NCBI RefSeq assembly: GCF_001428665.1
Contig: NZ_LMIJ01000028.1
Span: 66,315 to 130,314, forward strand
Length of the DNA stretch: 64,000 nucleotides
Direction: 5' to 3'
From: Acidovorax sp. Root219
GTDB taxonomy: Bacteria > Pseudomonadota > Gammaproteobacteria > Burkholderiales > Burkholderiaceae_C
Part shown: positions 53,643 to 62,395 of the stretch, piece by piece
Position numbering within the stretch: position 1 is the first letter of the stretch
How the letters are laid out: every line of letters begins with the position of its first letter
Translations under genes and position numbers: made by a program
Notes under the pieces: model-generated
What the model was told of the DNA's origin: nothing
Seen by the model: only the letters and a program-made list of their open reading frames with translations
The model's database searches: none

Positions 53643-54113
53643 TCAGGTCAGCAGGAACACCACGGCCACCGTGATCACGCCCAGCGCCAGGTTCACCCCC
53701 ACCAGGGTGCGGATGGACGCCAGCGCCTTGCCGCCCGCTGGCCAGTCCGCAGCCGCCACGGCGACCTTGAGCCGCTTGAACAGCGCAAAGCGGATGTGGC
53801 CATAGACCGCCATCATCACCAGTCCGATGGTGGCCATGATGGTCCACGACAGCGGCATGGCAAAGCGCCCGCCCGTCTGCGCGGCCATGCGCGCGACGTT
53901 GCCGATCATCCACAGGCCCGAACCCAGCACCAGCACCACGGCCACCGACACGGCGGCGAAGAAGCGCTGCAGAACATCGTGCATCAGCTTAACGCGCTGC
54001 GGTGGCTCCAACGACAGCGTGGCCGGGCGCAGGAAGAAGTGGGCGAAGACCATGCCGCCGATCCAGACGATGAGGGACAAGACGTGGACGAACTTGAGCG
54101 CGGCGTAGAGCAT
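53643..54113 (-). CDS. CopD-family/DUF2269-like membrane protein
   Basis: A 156-residue protein with four membrane helices. It begins MLYAALKFVHVLSLIVWIGGMVFAHF, with His and Trp positions typical of the CopD-like family (small haem- or copper-related integral proteins). The ATG at 54113 starts directly at the first helix; a longer reading adds a Pro/His-rich stretch without SD. It converges with the ArsB-type gene, the stop codons being 5 bases apart. Function unknown. Confidence 0.82.
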   Translation of the reverse strand: MLYAALKFVHVLSLIVWIGGMVFAHFFLRPATLSLEPPQRVKLMHDVLQRFFAAVSVAVVLVLGSGLWMIGNVARMAAQTGGRFAMPLSWTIMATIGLVMMAVYGHIRFALFKRLKVAVAAADWPAGGKALASIRTLVGVNLALGVITVAVVFLLT

Positions 54114-54212
54114 GGCGGGCGGGCAGGGCGTGGGGCCCTGGTAGTGGTTGTAGTGGCCCGATTGTGCGGGCACCGGCGCCGGCCTGCCCGGAGGCCGTGC
54201 ATGCCAAGGGGA

Positions 54213-54740
54213 TTACATCCTCGCCAGTACCTGCGCGATGAACGGCCCCTTGGCCTCCGTGTAGCCCTCGCGGTCATGCCGGTACTGTACTGCCAGCTGG
54301 CGTTTGAGCGCCGCATAGCGTGCGGTCAGCGTGGAACTGCCCCGCAAGGCATCGCGGAACGCCAGGCGCTGCTGCCACAGGGCGCTGTGAAGCGGCACCA
54401 GGTGCAGGTGATGGGTGCGGTGCACGGGGCTGGGTTTGCAGAACCAGTGCAGTTGCTCCGGCTTGTAGGGGTAGTACAGGTAGTCGAGCGCGCTGGCTGC
54501 GGCAATGGCGTCGGCCGACTCCGCCAGCGAGCGCACCAGCGCCATGATGTCGATGATGGGCTTGGCGGGCAGGCCCGGCACGGCGGTGCTGCCGATGTGC
54601 TCCACCGGCCCGGCCAGCCAGGGCGCCAGCGCCTCTTGGAGCAGGCGGCGCTCGGCGTCGAACAGGGCGGGCCAGGCGGGGTTGTAGTCCACAACCTCGA
54701 TCGGTGCGTCGTCTGTGCTTGATGCTGCAGAGGTGTTCAT
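54213..54740 (-). CDS. GrpB family protein (UPF0157)
   Basis: A 175-residue nucleotidyltransferase-fold protein of the GrpB family: VDYNPAWPALFDAERRLL, EHIGSTAVPGLPAKPIIDIM (the Gly-Ser and Asp motif), YPYKPEQLHWFCKP and the closing YTEAKGPFI. Members are often near or fused to CoaE and are presumed to transfer nucleotides or phosphates; the substrate is undefined. The gene stands alone here. Confidence 0.92.
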   Translation of the reverse strand: MNTSAASSTDDAPIEVVDYNPAWPALFDAERRLLQEALAPWLAGPVEHIGSTAVPGLPAKPIIDIMALVRSLAESADAIAAASALDYLYYPYKPEQLHWFCKPSPVHRTHHLHLVPLHSALWQQRLAFRDALRGSSTLTARYAALKRQLAVQYRHDREGYTEAKGPFIAQVLARM

Positions 54741-54756
54741 GGGGCAGTCAAAGGCG

Positions 54757-55047
54757 TCAGCCGCGCAGGAGCCGCCGGGCTATCCTGGGCCCCAGCAGGG
54801 CCAGGGCCAGCAGTGCGCACCACACCGCCCCATAGCACCAGCCTGCGGGGCCCGAGTGGCCCATGGATTCCCAGCCGGTCGCCGCCTCCACCCACGACCA
54901 CCAGGGAAACAGCAGCAGCGTGAGCAGCGGCCCTGCGGGCAGCACCCAGGCCAGGGTGATCAGCCCACGCAATAGCAGCCCGTGGCGAGGCTGCCGGGGC
55001 GCGCCATCGTGGCCGGGTTGTCGAGGTTGGCGCTGCATACCCCGCAT
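54757..55047 (-). CDS. Small membrane hypothetical protein
   Basis: A 96-residue protein with a basic N-terminus and two hydrophobic segments (GLITLAWVLPAGPLLTLLLFPWW and CYGAVWCALLALALLGPRI). No recognised family. It lies 16 bases upstream of the GrpB gene on the same strand and 15 bases downstream of the GGDEF gene, so it may be co-transcribed with both. Confidence 0.6.
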   Translation of the reverse strand: MRGMQRQPRQPGHDGAPRQPRHGLLLRGLITLAWVLPAGPLLTLLLFPWWSWVEAATGWESMGHSGPAGWCYGAVWCALLALALLGPRIARRLLRG

Positions 55048-55062
55048 TTTGGCCCAGCCGTA

Positions 55063-56454
55063 TCAGGCGATGGCTGGGGGCGAGTGCGGAGGCGGTCCCG
55101 TATGCACCTGGTTGCCGCCGTTCTTCTTGGAGACATACATCGCCTCGTCCGCATGCACCAGCAGGTGGTGCTCCTCGCGGCCATGGTCGGGGTAGATGGC
55201 CACGCCAATGCTGGGCTGCGTGTGCACAGGGCGGCCTTCCAGGTCGAAAGGGGGGCCAAAGGCGGCCAGGATCTTCTCGGCCATGGCATGGGCGTGCTCA
55301 CGCGCATGGCCGCCTTCGAGCAGCACCACGAACTCGTCGCCGCCGATGCGCGCCACGGTGTCCGAGCCGCGCACGCATTCGAGCAGGCGCTGGGCCACGC
55401 GCTGCAGCAGCAGGTCGCCCATGGCGTGGCCCAGGGTGTCGTTCACCTCCTTGAAGCGGTCCAGGTCGATGAACATCAGCGACAGCAGGCTCTGGTCGCG
55501 CCGCGCGCGGGCCAGGGCGGTCTTGAGCCGGTCCAGGAACAGCTGGCGATTGGGCAGGTGCGTGAGCTGGTCGTACTGCGCCATGTGCGCCAGGCGCTCG
55601 TGCATCTGCTTGCGTTCTATCGCTGCGGCGACCTGGGTGGAGACGAATTGCAGCAGCTCCTTGTCCTTCTCGGTGTAGGCTGCGTGCTCGGTATAGCCCT
55701 GCACCACCAGGGCTCCAATGGCACCGTGGTGCGTGTGCAGAGGTACGCCCAGCCAATAAAGCGGCGCGTCCTCACCGTCGGGCAACCGCAGGTGTGCGGG
55801 CAGGGCGGCGCGGGTGCCGGGCGTTAGCAGCAGAGACTGCCCGCTGCGAATGACCTCGGCACACAGGGTGTCGTCCGCCAGCGCCAGGGTGCCGGGGGCG
55901 GGGTGGCGCTCGTTGACGTGGTAGGGGTAGCTCAGCACGTCCTGGGCTGCGTCGTAGAGCACCACCGAAAAGTTCACGGCCGCCAGCAGCTGCCCGATGA
56001 CCTGGTGGATGTGTTCGAACAGCGCAATCAGGTCCTTGGCGGTGTGGGCCGCCTCCGAGATGGCATAGATGGCTGCGTGCATCACCTCGATGTTTTTGCG
56101 CTCGGTGATGTCGTGGGCCACGGCCAGGCGCACCTGTCGCTCCTCGATCCAGCGCGCCGTCCAGCGGATGTGCGCGATGCGGCCATCCTTGCGCACGTAG
56201 CGGTTCTCGAAGTGCAGCTGCAGTTGCCCCTGCATGATGGACCGGGCCTGGTCCGCAGTGGTGCCCCGGTCTTCGGGGTGCACCAGGTCCAGCATGCGCA
56301 GGCCCACGGCTTCATCGGGGCGGTAGCCAAAGATGCGCTCGAACGCCGGACTCACGAAAAGGATGCGGCTATCCGCATCGACGATACACACCGCGTCGAG
56401 CAAGAGATCGACAACGTTCAGGGAAGAAATGCTTTGCATGGGCAGGGCTGCCAT
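55063..56454 (-). CDS. PAS-GAF-GGDEF diguanylate cyclase
   Basis: A 463-residue cytoplasmic signalling protein. A PAS domain (about 20-125: VDADSRILFVSPAFERIFGY, HPEDR, WIEERQ-VRLAVAHDITERK) is followed by a GAF domain (about 130-285) and a GGDEF domain (about 295-455) with an intact catalytic motif RIGGDEF and QYDQLTHLPNRQLFLDRL. No RxxD inhibitory site is seen just before the motif. It should make c-di-GMP in response to PAS/GAF input. Start uncertain: ATG 56454, ATG 56439 or TTG 56472. It could feed the MshE-like ATPase, but that link is speculative. Confidence 0.92.
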   Translation of the reverse strand: MAALPMQSISSLNVVDLLLDAVCIVDADSRILFVSPAFERIFGYRPDEAVGLRMLDLVHPEDRGTTADQARSIMQGQLQLHFENRYVRKDGRIAHIRWTARWIEERQVRLAVAHDITERKNIEVMHAAIYAISEAAHTAKDLIALFEHIHQVIGQLLAAVNFSVVLYDAAQDVLSYPYHVNERHPAPGTLALADDTLCAEVIRSGQSLLLTPGTRAALPAHLRLPDGEDAPLYWLGVPLHTHHGAIGALVVQGYTEHAAYTEKDKELLQFVSTQVAAAIERKQMHERLAHMAQYDQLTHLPNRQLFLDRLKTALARARRDQSLLSLMFIDLDRFKEVNDTLGHAMGDLLLQRVAQRLLECVRGSDTVARIGGDEFVVLLEGGHAREHAHAMAEKILAAFGPPFDLEGRPVHTQPSIGVAIYPDHGREEHHLLVHADEAMYVSKKNGGNQVHTGPPPHSPPAIA

Positions 56455-56708
56455 TGGGGTCAATGCGTGCAAAGGAGCACTTTGCGGCCATTGTGCAGCG
56501 GTGCAAAGACATATGTGACAAGTTGTTTATCGATTGCTCTTTTATTGATAGCTGAAAACGCTTGAACAGCAAGTCGAAGAACGGCATTTTGCAATCTGCA
56601 CGATGGTGTCTCCTGCGCGTCCCTTTTGTTGCCAACGCCGATCCTGAATGGGTCTGGTGTCGGTGCGTGCTACTCCCCACGGCCCCAGGGGTTACCCGCA
56701 GGCGTATT

Positions 56709-56736
56709 GCATAATCGCGAATCACTCGCATTATCA
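56709..56736. promoter_or_regulatory. Candidate Fur box upstream of the PepSY operon
   Basis: Read on the minus strand the site is GATAATGCGAGTGATTCGCG followed by ATTATGC. It contains the 7-1-7-like AATGCGA / ATTCGC inverted elements flanked by GATAAT and ATTAT, close to beta-proteobacterial Fur sites. It ends 14 bases before the ATG of the DUF3649 gene, where binding would block transcription when iron is plentiful. Confidence 0.5.
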
Positions 56737-56750
56737 CTTCCCTTGAGCCA

Positions 56751-57047
56751 ATGGCCACCATCACCGCTTCCCGCCTGCACATCGTCGCGCGCATTGCCGC
56801 AGGCACGGTGGGCAGCTATGCGTTCACCTGGGGCTTCATTGCCCTCGGCATCGGCCTGCTGTTCGCGGCGGGGATGCCGTTCCACGATGCCGAGGCACTG
56901 GGCTACATCCTGGGCTTCATCGTGCTGCTGGTGGCTTTTCTCTGGGCCTTTTGCGCTGCCAGCCTGGTGCGTGTCTGGCTGGTGCTGGCCGGTGGCGGCG
57001 CCCTGATGGCCGGGGCTGCGTCCCTGGTCCAGAAAGCCCTGCTCTGA
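56751..57047 (+). CDS. DUF3649-like iron-uptake-associated membrane protein
   Basis: A 98-residue protein with three hydrophobic segments (YAFTWGFIALGIGLLFAAGM, ALGYILGFIVLLVAFLWAF, LVLAGGGALMAGAASLV). The order small DUF3649 protein, PepSY protein, DUF3325 protein is a recurrent iron/siderophore-associated operon in proteobacteria. The candidate Fur box directly upstream supports that. Biochemical role undefined. Confidence 0.8.
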   Translation: MATITASRLHIVARIAAGTVGSYAFTWGFIALGIGLLFAAGMPFHDAEALGYILGFIVLLVAFLWAFCAASLVRVWLVLAGGGALMAGAASLVQKALL

Positions 57048-57102
57048 TCCTTTTTTGCGGTGCGGCTCCCACCAGAGAGATCCCGCACCAGGAGATTGTT
57101 CG

Positions 57103-58773
57103 ATGTTCCCAAATTTCCGGCTGTCCATGGCCTGGCTGCACACCTGGTTCGGCCTGGTGCTGGGCTTCGTGCTCATGGTGGTGTTCTTCTTCGGCTCGCT
57201 CTCGGTGTTCGACCGCGAGATCGACCGCTGGGCGATTCCCCAGTCGCGTTTCGAGCCGCAGCCCATGCCCTCGTTCGACAGGATCCTGCTGCCGGTCTTC
57301 AAGGACATGAAGCCCACGCCCGAGGCCATCGAGCAGGCGCGCAGCCGCGTCGATGGCCCCATGGCCGAGACCTTCCCCGTGCAGCGCTGGGGCGCCTACA
57401 CCACCCACCGCGACCCAGTGCTGGGCCTGTTCTCGGGCCATGAGCTGCCCCATGCCAAGAACAAGGACGACAGCGTCTTCGGCACGCGCACCATCGACCC
57501 GCGCACGGGCGCGGCGCTGCCCGACGACCACCTCAAGATCGGCAGCCAGTTCTTCTACCCGCTGCACTACAGCCTGCACCTGGAGTGGAAGAATCTGGGC
57601 TACTGGATCGTGGGCTTTGCCGCCCTGGTGATGATGGTGGCGCTGGTCAGCGGTGTGGTCATGCACCGCAAGATCTTCCGCGAGCTGTTCACCTTCCGCC
57701 CGAAAAAGCACACCCAGCGCAGCGCGCTCGATCTGCACAACCTCACGGGTGTGGTGGCGTTGCCGTTCCACTTCATCTTCGCGCTGTCGGGGTTGGTGAT
57801 TTTCGGGGGTATCTATTTCCCCGTCACGCACACTCAGCTCGAGCCCCTGCACGAGCTGCATGAAAAGCACGAGGCAAAGGAAACCGGCCTGCCGCACGAG
57901 AAGGCCGGAGTGCCGGCCACGCTGGCATCGGTCGACGCCATGGTGGCCGAGGCCCAGCGCCGCTGGGCCGCCAAGGGCATGGCGGGCGACGTGGGCTTTC
58001 TCTCTGTGCAGCATGTGGGCGATGCCAATGCCTATGTCAGCGTCTACCGCGCCGGCACCGACCGGGTGACGCTCACGGGCGAGGGCATCCATTTCAAGGG
58101 ATCGACCGGCGAGTTGATCCGCGAAGACCCGCCTGTGACGGTGGTGGCCGGCATCAACAACTTCCTCACCGGCCTGCACCTGCAGCACTTTCGCCATTGG
58201 CTGCTGCGCTGGCTGTATGTGCTGGGTGGCCTGTCGGGCTGCGTGTGCATTGCCACGGGCTTCCTCTTCTATGTGGAAAAGCGCAAGCGCCAGCACGCGA
58301 AACAGACCGTGAGCGGCGCGCGCTGGGTCGACGCCTTTGCCGTCACCACCGTCACCGGCATGCTCATCGCCACCTTCTCCATGCTGATCGGCAACCGCCT
58401 GCTGCCCACCGACCTGCCGGCGCGCGGCAATGTGGAGCAGTACCTCTTCTGGGGTGCCTGGGTGCTGGCCTGCGCGCACGCCATCTGGCGCACCGCCCCC
58501 ATGGGCGAGGCGCGCATGTCCCCGGCCTGGGCCGAGCAGTGCTGGGCCGCGGCCGTGCTGGCCGTGGCGGCCGTGCTGCTCAACTGGGTGACCACGGGCG
58601 ACCACCTGCTGCGCACCATCGCCAACGGCTACTGGCCTGTGGCCGGGGTGGATCTGGCGCTGCTGGCCGCCGCAGCACTGGCCGTGGTCGCAGCCCGCCG
58701 GCTCAGGCGCCGCGCGCTGGGCCCATCCGTACAGGCCAAGGCGGCTCGCTCGCCAGAGGTGGCCAATGCCTGA
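57103..58773 (+). CDS. PepSY-associated transmembrane protein (PiuB-like)
   Basis: A 556-residue inner-membrane protein. ATG 57103 has AGGAG upstream. N-terminal helix MAWLHTWFGLVLGFVLMVVFFFGSL carries the conserved His-Thr-Trp-x-Gly of PepSY_TM proteins. Further helices lie near 165-185, 220-240, 365-390 and in a C-terminal group. DREIDRW and LDLHNLTGVVALPFHF are typical. Relatives act as ferrisiderophore reductases or iron-release proteins in the membrane. It belongs to the DUF3649-PepSY-DUF3325 operon. Confidence 0.9.
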   Translation: MFPNFRLSMAWLHTWFGLVLGFVLMVVFFFGSLSVFDREIDRWAIPQSRFEPQPMPSFDRILLPVFKDMKPTPEAIEQARSRVDGPMAETFPVQRWGAYTTHRDPVLGLFSGHELPHAKNKDDSVFGTRTIDPRTGAALPDDHLKIGSQFFYPLHYSLHLEWKNLGYWIVGFAALVMMVALVSGVVMHRKIFRELFTFRPKKHTQRSALDLHNLTGVVALPFHFIFALSGLVIFGGIYFPVTHTQLEPLHELHEKHEAKETGLPHEKAGVPATLASVDAMVAEAQRRWAAKGMAGDVGFLSVQHVGDANAYVSVYRAGTDRVTLTGEGIHFKGSTGELIREDPPVTVVAGINNFLTGLHLQHFRHWLLRWLYVLGGLSGCVCIATGFLFYVEKRKRQHAKQTVSGARWVDAFAVTTVTGMLIATFSMLIGNRLLPTDLPARGNVEQYLFWGAWVLACAHAIWRTAPMGEARMSPAWAEQCWAAAVLAVAAVLLNWVTTGDHLLRTIANGYWPVAGVDLALLAAAALAVVAARRLRRRALGPSVQAKAARSPEVANA

Positions 58774-59095
58774 CTCGCTGCTCTATGCCGTGGCCCTGGT
58801 GGCCAACCTGACGGGTCTTGCCTGGCTGGCCCTGTCGATGGACGTGCACTGGGAGCAAGCGCGCGGGACCGTGCCGGCGCCGCGCCGCGCCGTGGTGCTG
58901 CTGCGCTGGTTGGGGACTGCGGTGGTGGCCTCGTCACTGGCGGTGTGCCTGTCGGTTGACCATGGCTCCATGGCCTCGCTGGTCTGGTTCATGGTGCTGG
59001 CCGGCTCGGCGCTCACCATTGCCTTCACCCTGGCCTGGATGCCGCGCCTGCTGGCGCCGCTGGTGGCCTGGGTGCCGGCGGCCACGTCCCGCTGA
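58766..59095 (+). CDS. DUF3325 membrane protein
   Basis: A 109-residue protein with three hydrophobic segments (LLYAVALVANLTGLAWLALSM, LGTAVVASSLAVCLSV, MVLAGSALTIAFTLAWMP). The segment LALSMDVHWEQ near residue 22 is typical of DUF3325, always found with PepSY iron operons. Starts 8 bases inside the PepSY gene. Followed by a hairpin terminator. Confidence 0.85.
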   Translation: MPDSLLYAVALVANLTGLAWLALSMDVHWEQARGTVPAPRRAVVLLRWLGTAVVASSLAVCLSVDHGSMASLVWFMVLAGSALTIAFTLAWMPRLLAPLVAWVPAATSR

Positions 59096-59101
59096 AATGA
59101 C

Positions 59102-59137
59102 AAACCCACCCTGCGTCCGGACGGCGCGGGTGGGTTC
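59102..59137. terminator. Hairpin between convergent genes
   Basis: A 9-bp stem AACCCACCC (59103-59111) / GGGTGGGTT (59128-59136) with a loop that can itself pair (CGTCC-GGACG). It lies between the convergent DUF3325 gene (stop 59095) and the Bug gene (stop 59194). T-residues are few on both sides, so strength is uncertain. Confidence 0.5.
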
Positions 59138-59193
59138 ACCCCCAAACGGCTGGCGAACAGGCAGGGCCATGGGCTATCCTGCCGGCCGTCAGA

Positions 59194-60183
59194 TCACTCC
59201 AGCTTCAGCTTCTGCTTGGCGACCACGCCCTTGTACAGCTCGAACTCGGCCTTGGCCTGCGCTGCAAATTCCTGCGGGGTGTTGCCCACCACCAGCGAGC
59301 CCGTCTCCTCGATGCGCTTTTTCACGGCGGGGTCTTCCAGTGTCTTGCGCACGGCTTGCGAGATGCGCTCCACCACGGCCGGCGGCAGGCCCTTGGGGCC
59401 GTGGATGCCGTAGAAGGCCATGCGGTTCACGGGCTCGAAGCCCACTTCCTTGAAGGTCGGTACGTCGGGCAGCGAGGCCAGGCGCTGCGGGGCTGCCACG
59501 GCAATGGCGATCAGGCGCTTGTCCTTGATGAAGGGCAGGGCGGAGGGCAGGTTGTCGAAGATCATCGGCACCTGGCCCGATACCGCGTCGTTCAGCGCCG
59601 GGCCTGCGCCCTTGTAGCCGATGTGCTCCAGGTCCAGGCCGGTCAGTGACTTGAACAGTTCCATTTGCAGGTGGCCGATGCCGCCCGTGCCCGAGCTGGC
59701 GAACGAATACTTGCCGGGGTGGGCCTTGACCTCGGCCATGAAGCCCTTGAAGTCCTTGCCCGCAAAGCTGGGGTGCACAGCCAGCACATTGGGTGTGGCC
59801 GCCATGTTGACGATGGAGGTGAAGTCCGTGAGCGGGTTGTACTTGGCCGCCGGGTTGATGGCCGGGGCCGATGCCACGGTGGACACCGTGGCCACGCCCA
59901 GGGTGTAGCCATCCGCAGGGGAGCGCGCGATTTCCGTCGCGCCCACCACGCCGCCGGCTCCGGCCTTGTTTTCGACCACCACGGGCTGGCCCAGCGCCGT
60001 GCCCAGCGACTGGCTGACCACGCGGGCCACGATGTCGGTGGTGCCGCCGGGGGCAAAAGGCACGATCAGCCGCACGGGCTTGTTCGGGTAGTCCTGTGCC
60101 AGTGCGGGGGCTGCGCCGACGAGCAGGCCAGCGGCAATGGCCACGGCGCTGCAGAGCTTGGAAGAAGGTTGTGTCGATGTCAT
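59194..60183 (-). CDS. Bug/TctC-family tripartite tricarboxylate transporter substrate-binding protein
   Basis: A 329-residue periplasmic receptor. ATG 60183 has AGGAGACAAC upstream and a signal peptide ending ALAQ|DYPNKP. The ligand loop VRLIVPFAPGGTTDIVARV and VVENKAGAGGVVGATEIARS are diagnostic. Close to the C-terminus is the usual GIHGPKGLPPAVVERI. It is transcribed away from a DctB/DctD-like pair and has a sigma-54 promoter candidate, which is unusual for this family. TctA/TctB are not adjacent. Confidence 0.93.
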   Translation of the reverse strand: MTSTQPSSKLCSAVAIAAGLLVGAAPALAQDYPNKPVRLIVPFAPGGTTDIVARVVSQSLGTALGQPVVVENKAGAGGVVGATEIARSPADGYTLGVATVSTVASAPAINPAAKYNPLTDFTSIVNMAATPNVLAVHPSFAGKDFKGFMAEVKAHPGKYSFASSGTGGIGHLQMELFKSLTGLDLEHIGYKGAGPALNDAVSGQVPMIFDNLPSALPFIKDKRLIAIAVAAPQRLASLPDVPTFKEVGFEPVNRMAFYGIHGPKGLPPAVVERISQAVRKTLEDPAVKKRIEETGSLVVGNTPQEFAAQAKAEFELYKGVVAKQKLKLE

Positions 60184-60256
60184 GTGTTGTCTCCTGACGG
60201 GTTGTGGTGCGAAAAGGCAGAGCTGCGTTGGCCGCAAGGCCCGCCCTGGGCTTTTC

Positions 60257-60271
60257 GCAGCTTGTGTGCCA
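60257..60271 (-). promoter_or_regulatory. Sigma-54 promoter of the Bug gene
   Basis: On the minus strand: TGGCAC-ACAAG-CTGC. The -24 element is perfect, the spacing is exact and the -12 element differs from TTGC by one base. Transcription would begin near 60245 and leave about 60 bases of leader before the SD. The neighbouring response regulator is a sigma-54 activator, which fits. Confidence 0.7.
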
Positions 60272-60373
60272 GGCGCTGCCGTGTGGCACCTGGCGGGCCG
60301 CCAGGCCGCGCCGCCATTGGGTTTGGCCCACGGGGGCCGGCATGGAAATCCATGCGCTGGTCCGTAAAAACTG

Positions 60374-60412
60374 GCGGATTTCCACACGAAAACCCCCGGT
60401 TTGTGCGGATTT
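60374..60412. promoter_or_regulatory. Helically phased direct repeats, candidate activator sites
   Basis: GCGGATTT occurs at 60374-60381 and 60405-60412, 31 bp apart (three helical turns), inside longer similar blocks (GCGGATTTCCACAC and GCGGATTTTCAGAC). They lie 100-140 bp upstream of the sigma-54 promoter of the Bug gene, as enhancer sites do, and 60-100 bp upstream of the kinase gene. Binding by the adjacent response regulator is inferred. Confidence 0.5.
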
Positions 60413-60475
60413 TCAGACAGCGCCCCTTGTCAACCGGGTATCGCCTTGCCTGCAGGGTGCGGGGAGCGCCGCACA

Positions 60476-62395
60476 ATGCGGGCAAGGCTGCCGCGCAATG
60501 GCAGTGCCGTTGACCTTCTGTTGCCGATCCGTTTGAAACCCACCCGTTCGCTGTTGACTTCCGGCCTGGCGCTGTTGGCCTGCGTGTTCGTGGGTGCGCT
60601 GGCCTACCGCTGGTCGCTCGACGCCCAGCTGTCTGGGCAGCAGCGCGCCGCCAGCCAGCGGCTGGCCTTTGCGGCCCAAAGCCTGGAGTCGCTGCTGCAG
60701 CGCAATGAGGCGCTGCCCGCCCTGCTGGCGCTGCACAGCCGCACCAACCTGGCCCTGCAGCGGCCCGATGCGAAGAACCTGCAGGCCGCCAACGCCTACC
60801 TGGCATCGGCAGTGGCGCTGGCCGACGTGGACACGGCCTATGTGATGAACACCGAGGGCCTCACGCTGGCCGCCAGCAACTGGAACCTGCCGAGCAGCTT
60901 CGTTGGCCAGAACTACCGCTTTCGCCCGTATTTCGAGGCGGCCATGCAGGGGCGCACCGGGCGCTTCTTCGGTGTGGGCGTGACCACGGGCAAGGCCGGC
61001 TACTTCATGGCGTCGGCCCTGCCGCCCGAGGCGCCCGCGCCCGGCGTGGTGGCGGTCAAGATCTCGCTCGACGCCTTCGAGGCGGCGCTGGCCGGTGGCG
61101 GCGACACCGTGCTGTTGGCGGACAGGGAGGGCGTGGTCTTTCTGAGCACCGAGCCCGCCTGGCGCTACCGCACGCTGGCCCCGCTGCCGGCCGAGGTGCG
61201 CACCCGCCTGCAGGGCGTGCAGCAGTATGGCAACCACCCGCTGACCCCTTTGCACGCCGAGGCATCCCTGCCTGCCGATGGCGACACCCTGCGCCTGCAG
61301 CAGGCCGGGCATTTGCGCGACTTCAGCGTGGCCGCGCGCAGCGTGGGCCCGCTGGGCTGGCAGATGCTGCTGCTGGCCGACCAGCGCCCGGCCCGGCAGG
61401 AGGCGCTGGTCGCGGGCCTGGCCGGCGGCCTGTGCGCGGCGCTGGTGCTGGGCCTGGCGCTGCTGCGCCGGCTCGACCGGCTGGGCCGCGCCGAGCGGGC
61501 CGCCAGTGCCCAGCGTCTGCGCGAGGCGCACGGCATGCTGGAGGTGCAGATCGCCCAGCGCACCCGAGAGATCACCGCCGCCAACGCCGCGCTGGAAGAC
61601 CGCGTGCGCGACCTGCAGCAGGCCGAGCAGATCGTGCGCGGCACCCGTGATACGGCGGTGCAGGCCGGCAAGCTCGCGGTGCTGGGCCAGATGGCCGCCG
61701 GCATGAGCCATGAGCTGAACCAGCCCCTGGCCGCCCTGCAGACCCTGTCGGACAACGCCATCGCCCTGCACCAGCGCCAGCGCGGGGAGGACGTGGCCGA
61801 GAATCTGCGCCTCATCAGCCAACTGGCCGGGCGCATGGGCCGCATCGTGCGCCAGCTCAAGAGCTTCGTGCGCAAGGAGCCGCCGGCCCTCAGCCCCTGC
61901 AGCGTGCGCGAGGCGCTGGACCATGCCCTGCTGTTGCTGGCCCCGCGTTGCCAGGCGGTGGATGCGCAGATCGCAGTGGCTGACTTCGACGAGGCGCTGT
62001 GTGTGCTGGCCGATGCCACGCGGCTGGAACAGGTGCTGGTGAACCTGCTGCGCAACGGGCTCGACGCCGTGCAGCACCAGGCGGTGCGCGAGGTGCGCTT
62101 TGCCGTGGAGGTGCAGGCCGATGGGCGCGTGCTGCTGCGTGTGGCCGATACCGGCCGCGGCATGGACCCCGAGGTGCAGACCCATCTGTTCGAGCCCTTC
62201 TACACCACCAAGGCGGGCGAGGGCCTGGGCCTGGGGCTGGCCGTGTCGCGCATCATCGTCGAAGGCATGGGGGGCACGCTGGCGGCGTCCAACCTGCCGG
62301 AAGGCGGCGCCGAGTTCACCGTCCGCCTGCCTAGGGCTGCGGGCGTTGTAGCGCAAGGCAAGGCCGCCCACCCCGCCACACAGGACCTTCCATGA
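60476..62395 (+). CDS. DctB-like sensor histidine kinase
   Basis: A 639-residue membrane sensor. ATG 60476 has GGGGAG 8 bases upstream. Membrane helix 1 (about 25-45, LLTSGLALLACVFVGALAY) and helix 2 (about 305-330, AGLAGGLCAALVLGLALL) flank a periplasmic double-Cache-like domain (NTEGLTLAASNWN, GQNYRFRPYFEAAMQG). HisKA: GQMAAGMSHELNQPLAAL (His phospho-acceptor). HATPase: NLLRNGLDAV, DTGRGMDPE, GLGLGLAVSRIIVEGM. Typical of C4-dicarboxylate and other carboxylate sensors. It partners the regulator encoded next. Confidence 0.93.
   Translation: MRARLPRNGSAVDLLLPIRLKPTRSLLTSGLALLACVFVGALAYRWSLDAQLSGQQRAASQRLAFAAQSLESLLQRNEALPALLALHSRTNLALQRPDAKNLQAANAYLASAVALADVDTAYVMNTEGLTLAASNWNLPSSFVGQNYRFRPYFEAAMQGRTGRFFGVGVTTGKAGYFMASALPPEAPAPGVVAVKISLDAFEAALAGGGDTVLLADREGVVFLSTEPAWRYRTLAPLPAEVRTRLQGVQQYGNHPLTPLHAEASLPADGDTLRLQQAGHLRDFSVAARSVGPLGWQMLLLADQRPARQEALVAGLAGGLCAALVLGLALLRRLDRLGRAERAASAQRLREAHGMLEVQIAQRTREITAANAALEDRVRDLQQAEQIVRGTRDTAVQAGKLAVLGQMAAGMSHELNQPLAALQTLSDNAIALHQRQRGEDVAENLRLISQLAGRMGRIVRQLKSFVRKEPPALSPCSVREALDHALLLLAPRCQAVDAQIAVADFDEALCVLADATRLEQVLVNLLRNGLDAVQHQAVREVRFAVEVQADGRVLLRVADTGRGMDPEVQTHLFEPFYTTKAGEGLGLGLAVSRIIVEGMGGTLAASNLPEGGAEFTVRLPRAAGVVAQGKAAHPATQDLP

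Noticed and set aside
56540..56575. A TTTTATTGATAGCTG-like motif resembling a short dispersed intergenic repeat I recall from Acidovorax genomes.
   Set aside because: Only one copy was noticed in the window, so repetition cannot be shown here.
60284..60298. A second sigma-54-like element on the plus strand (TGGCAC-N5-GGGC) pointing toward the sensor kinase gene.
   Set aside because: The -12 element matches only the GC core, and it would give a leader of about 170 bases. A chance match in GC-rich DNA is as likely.
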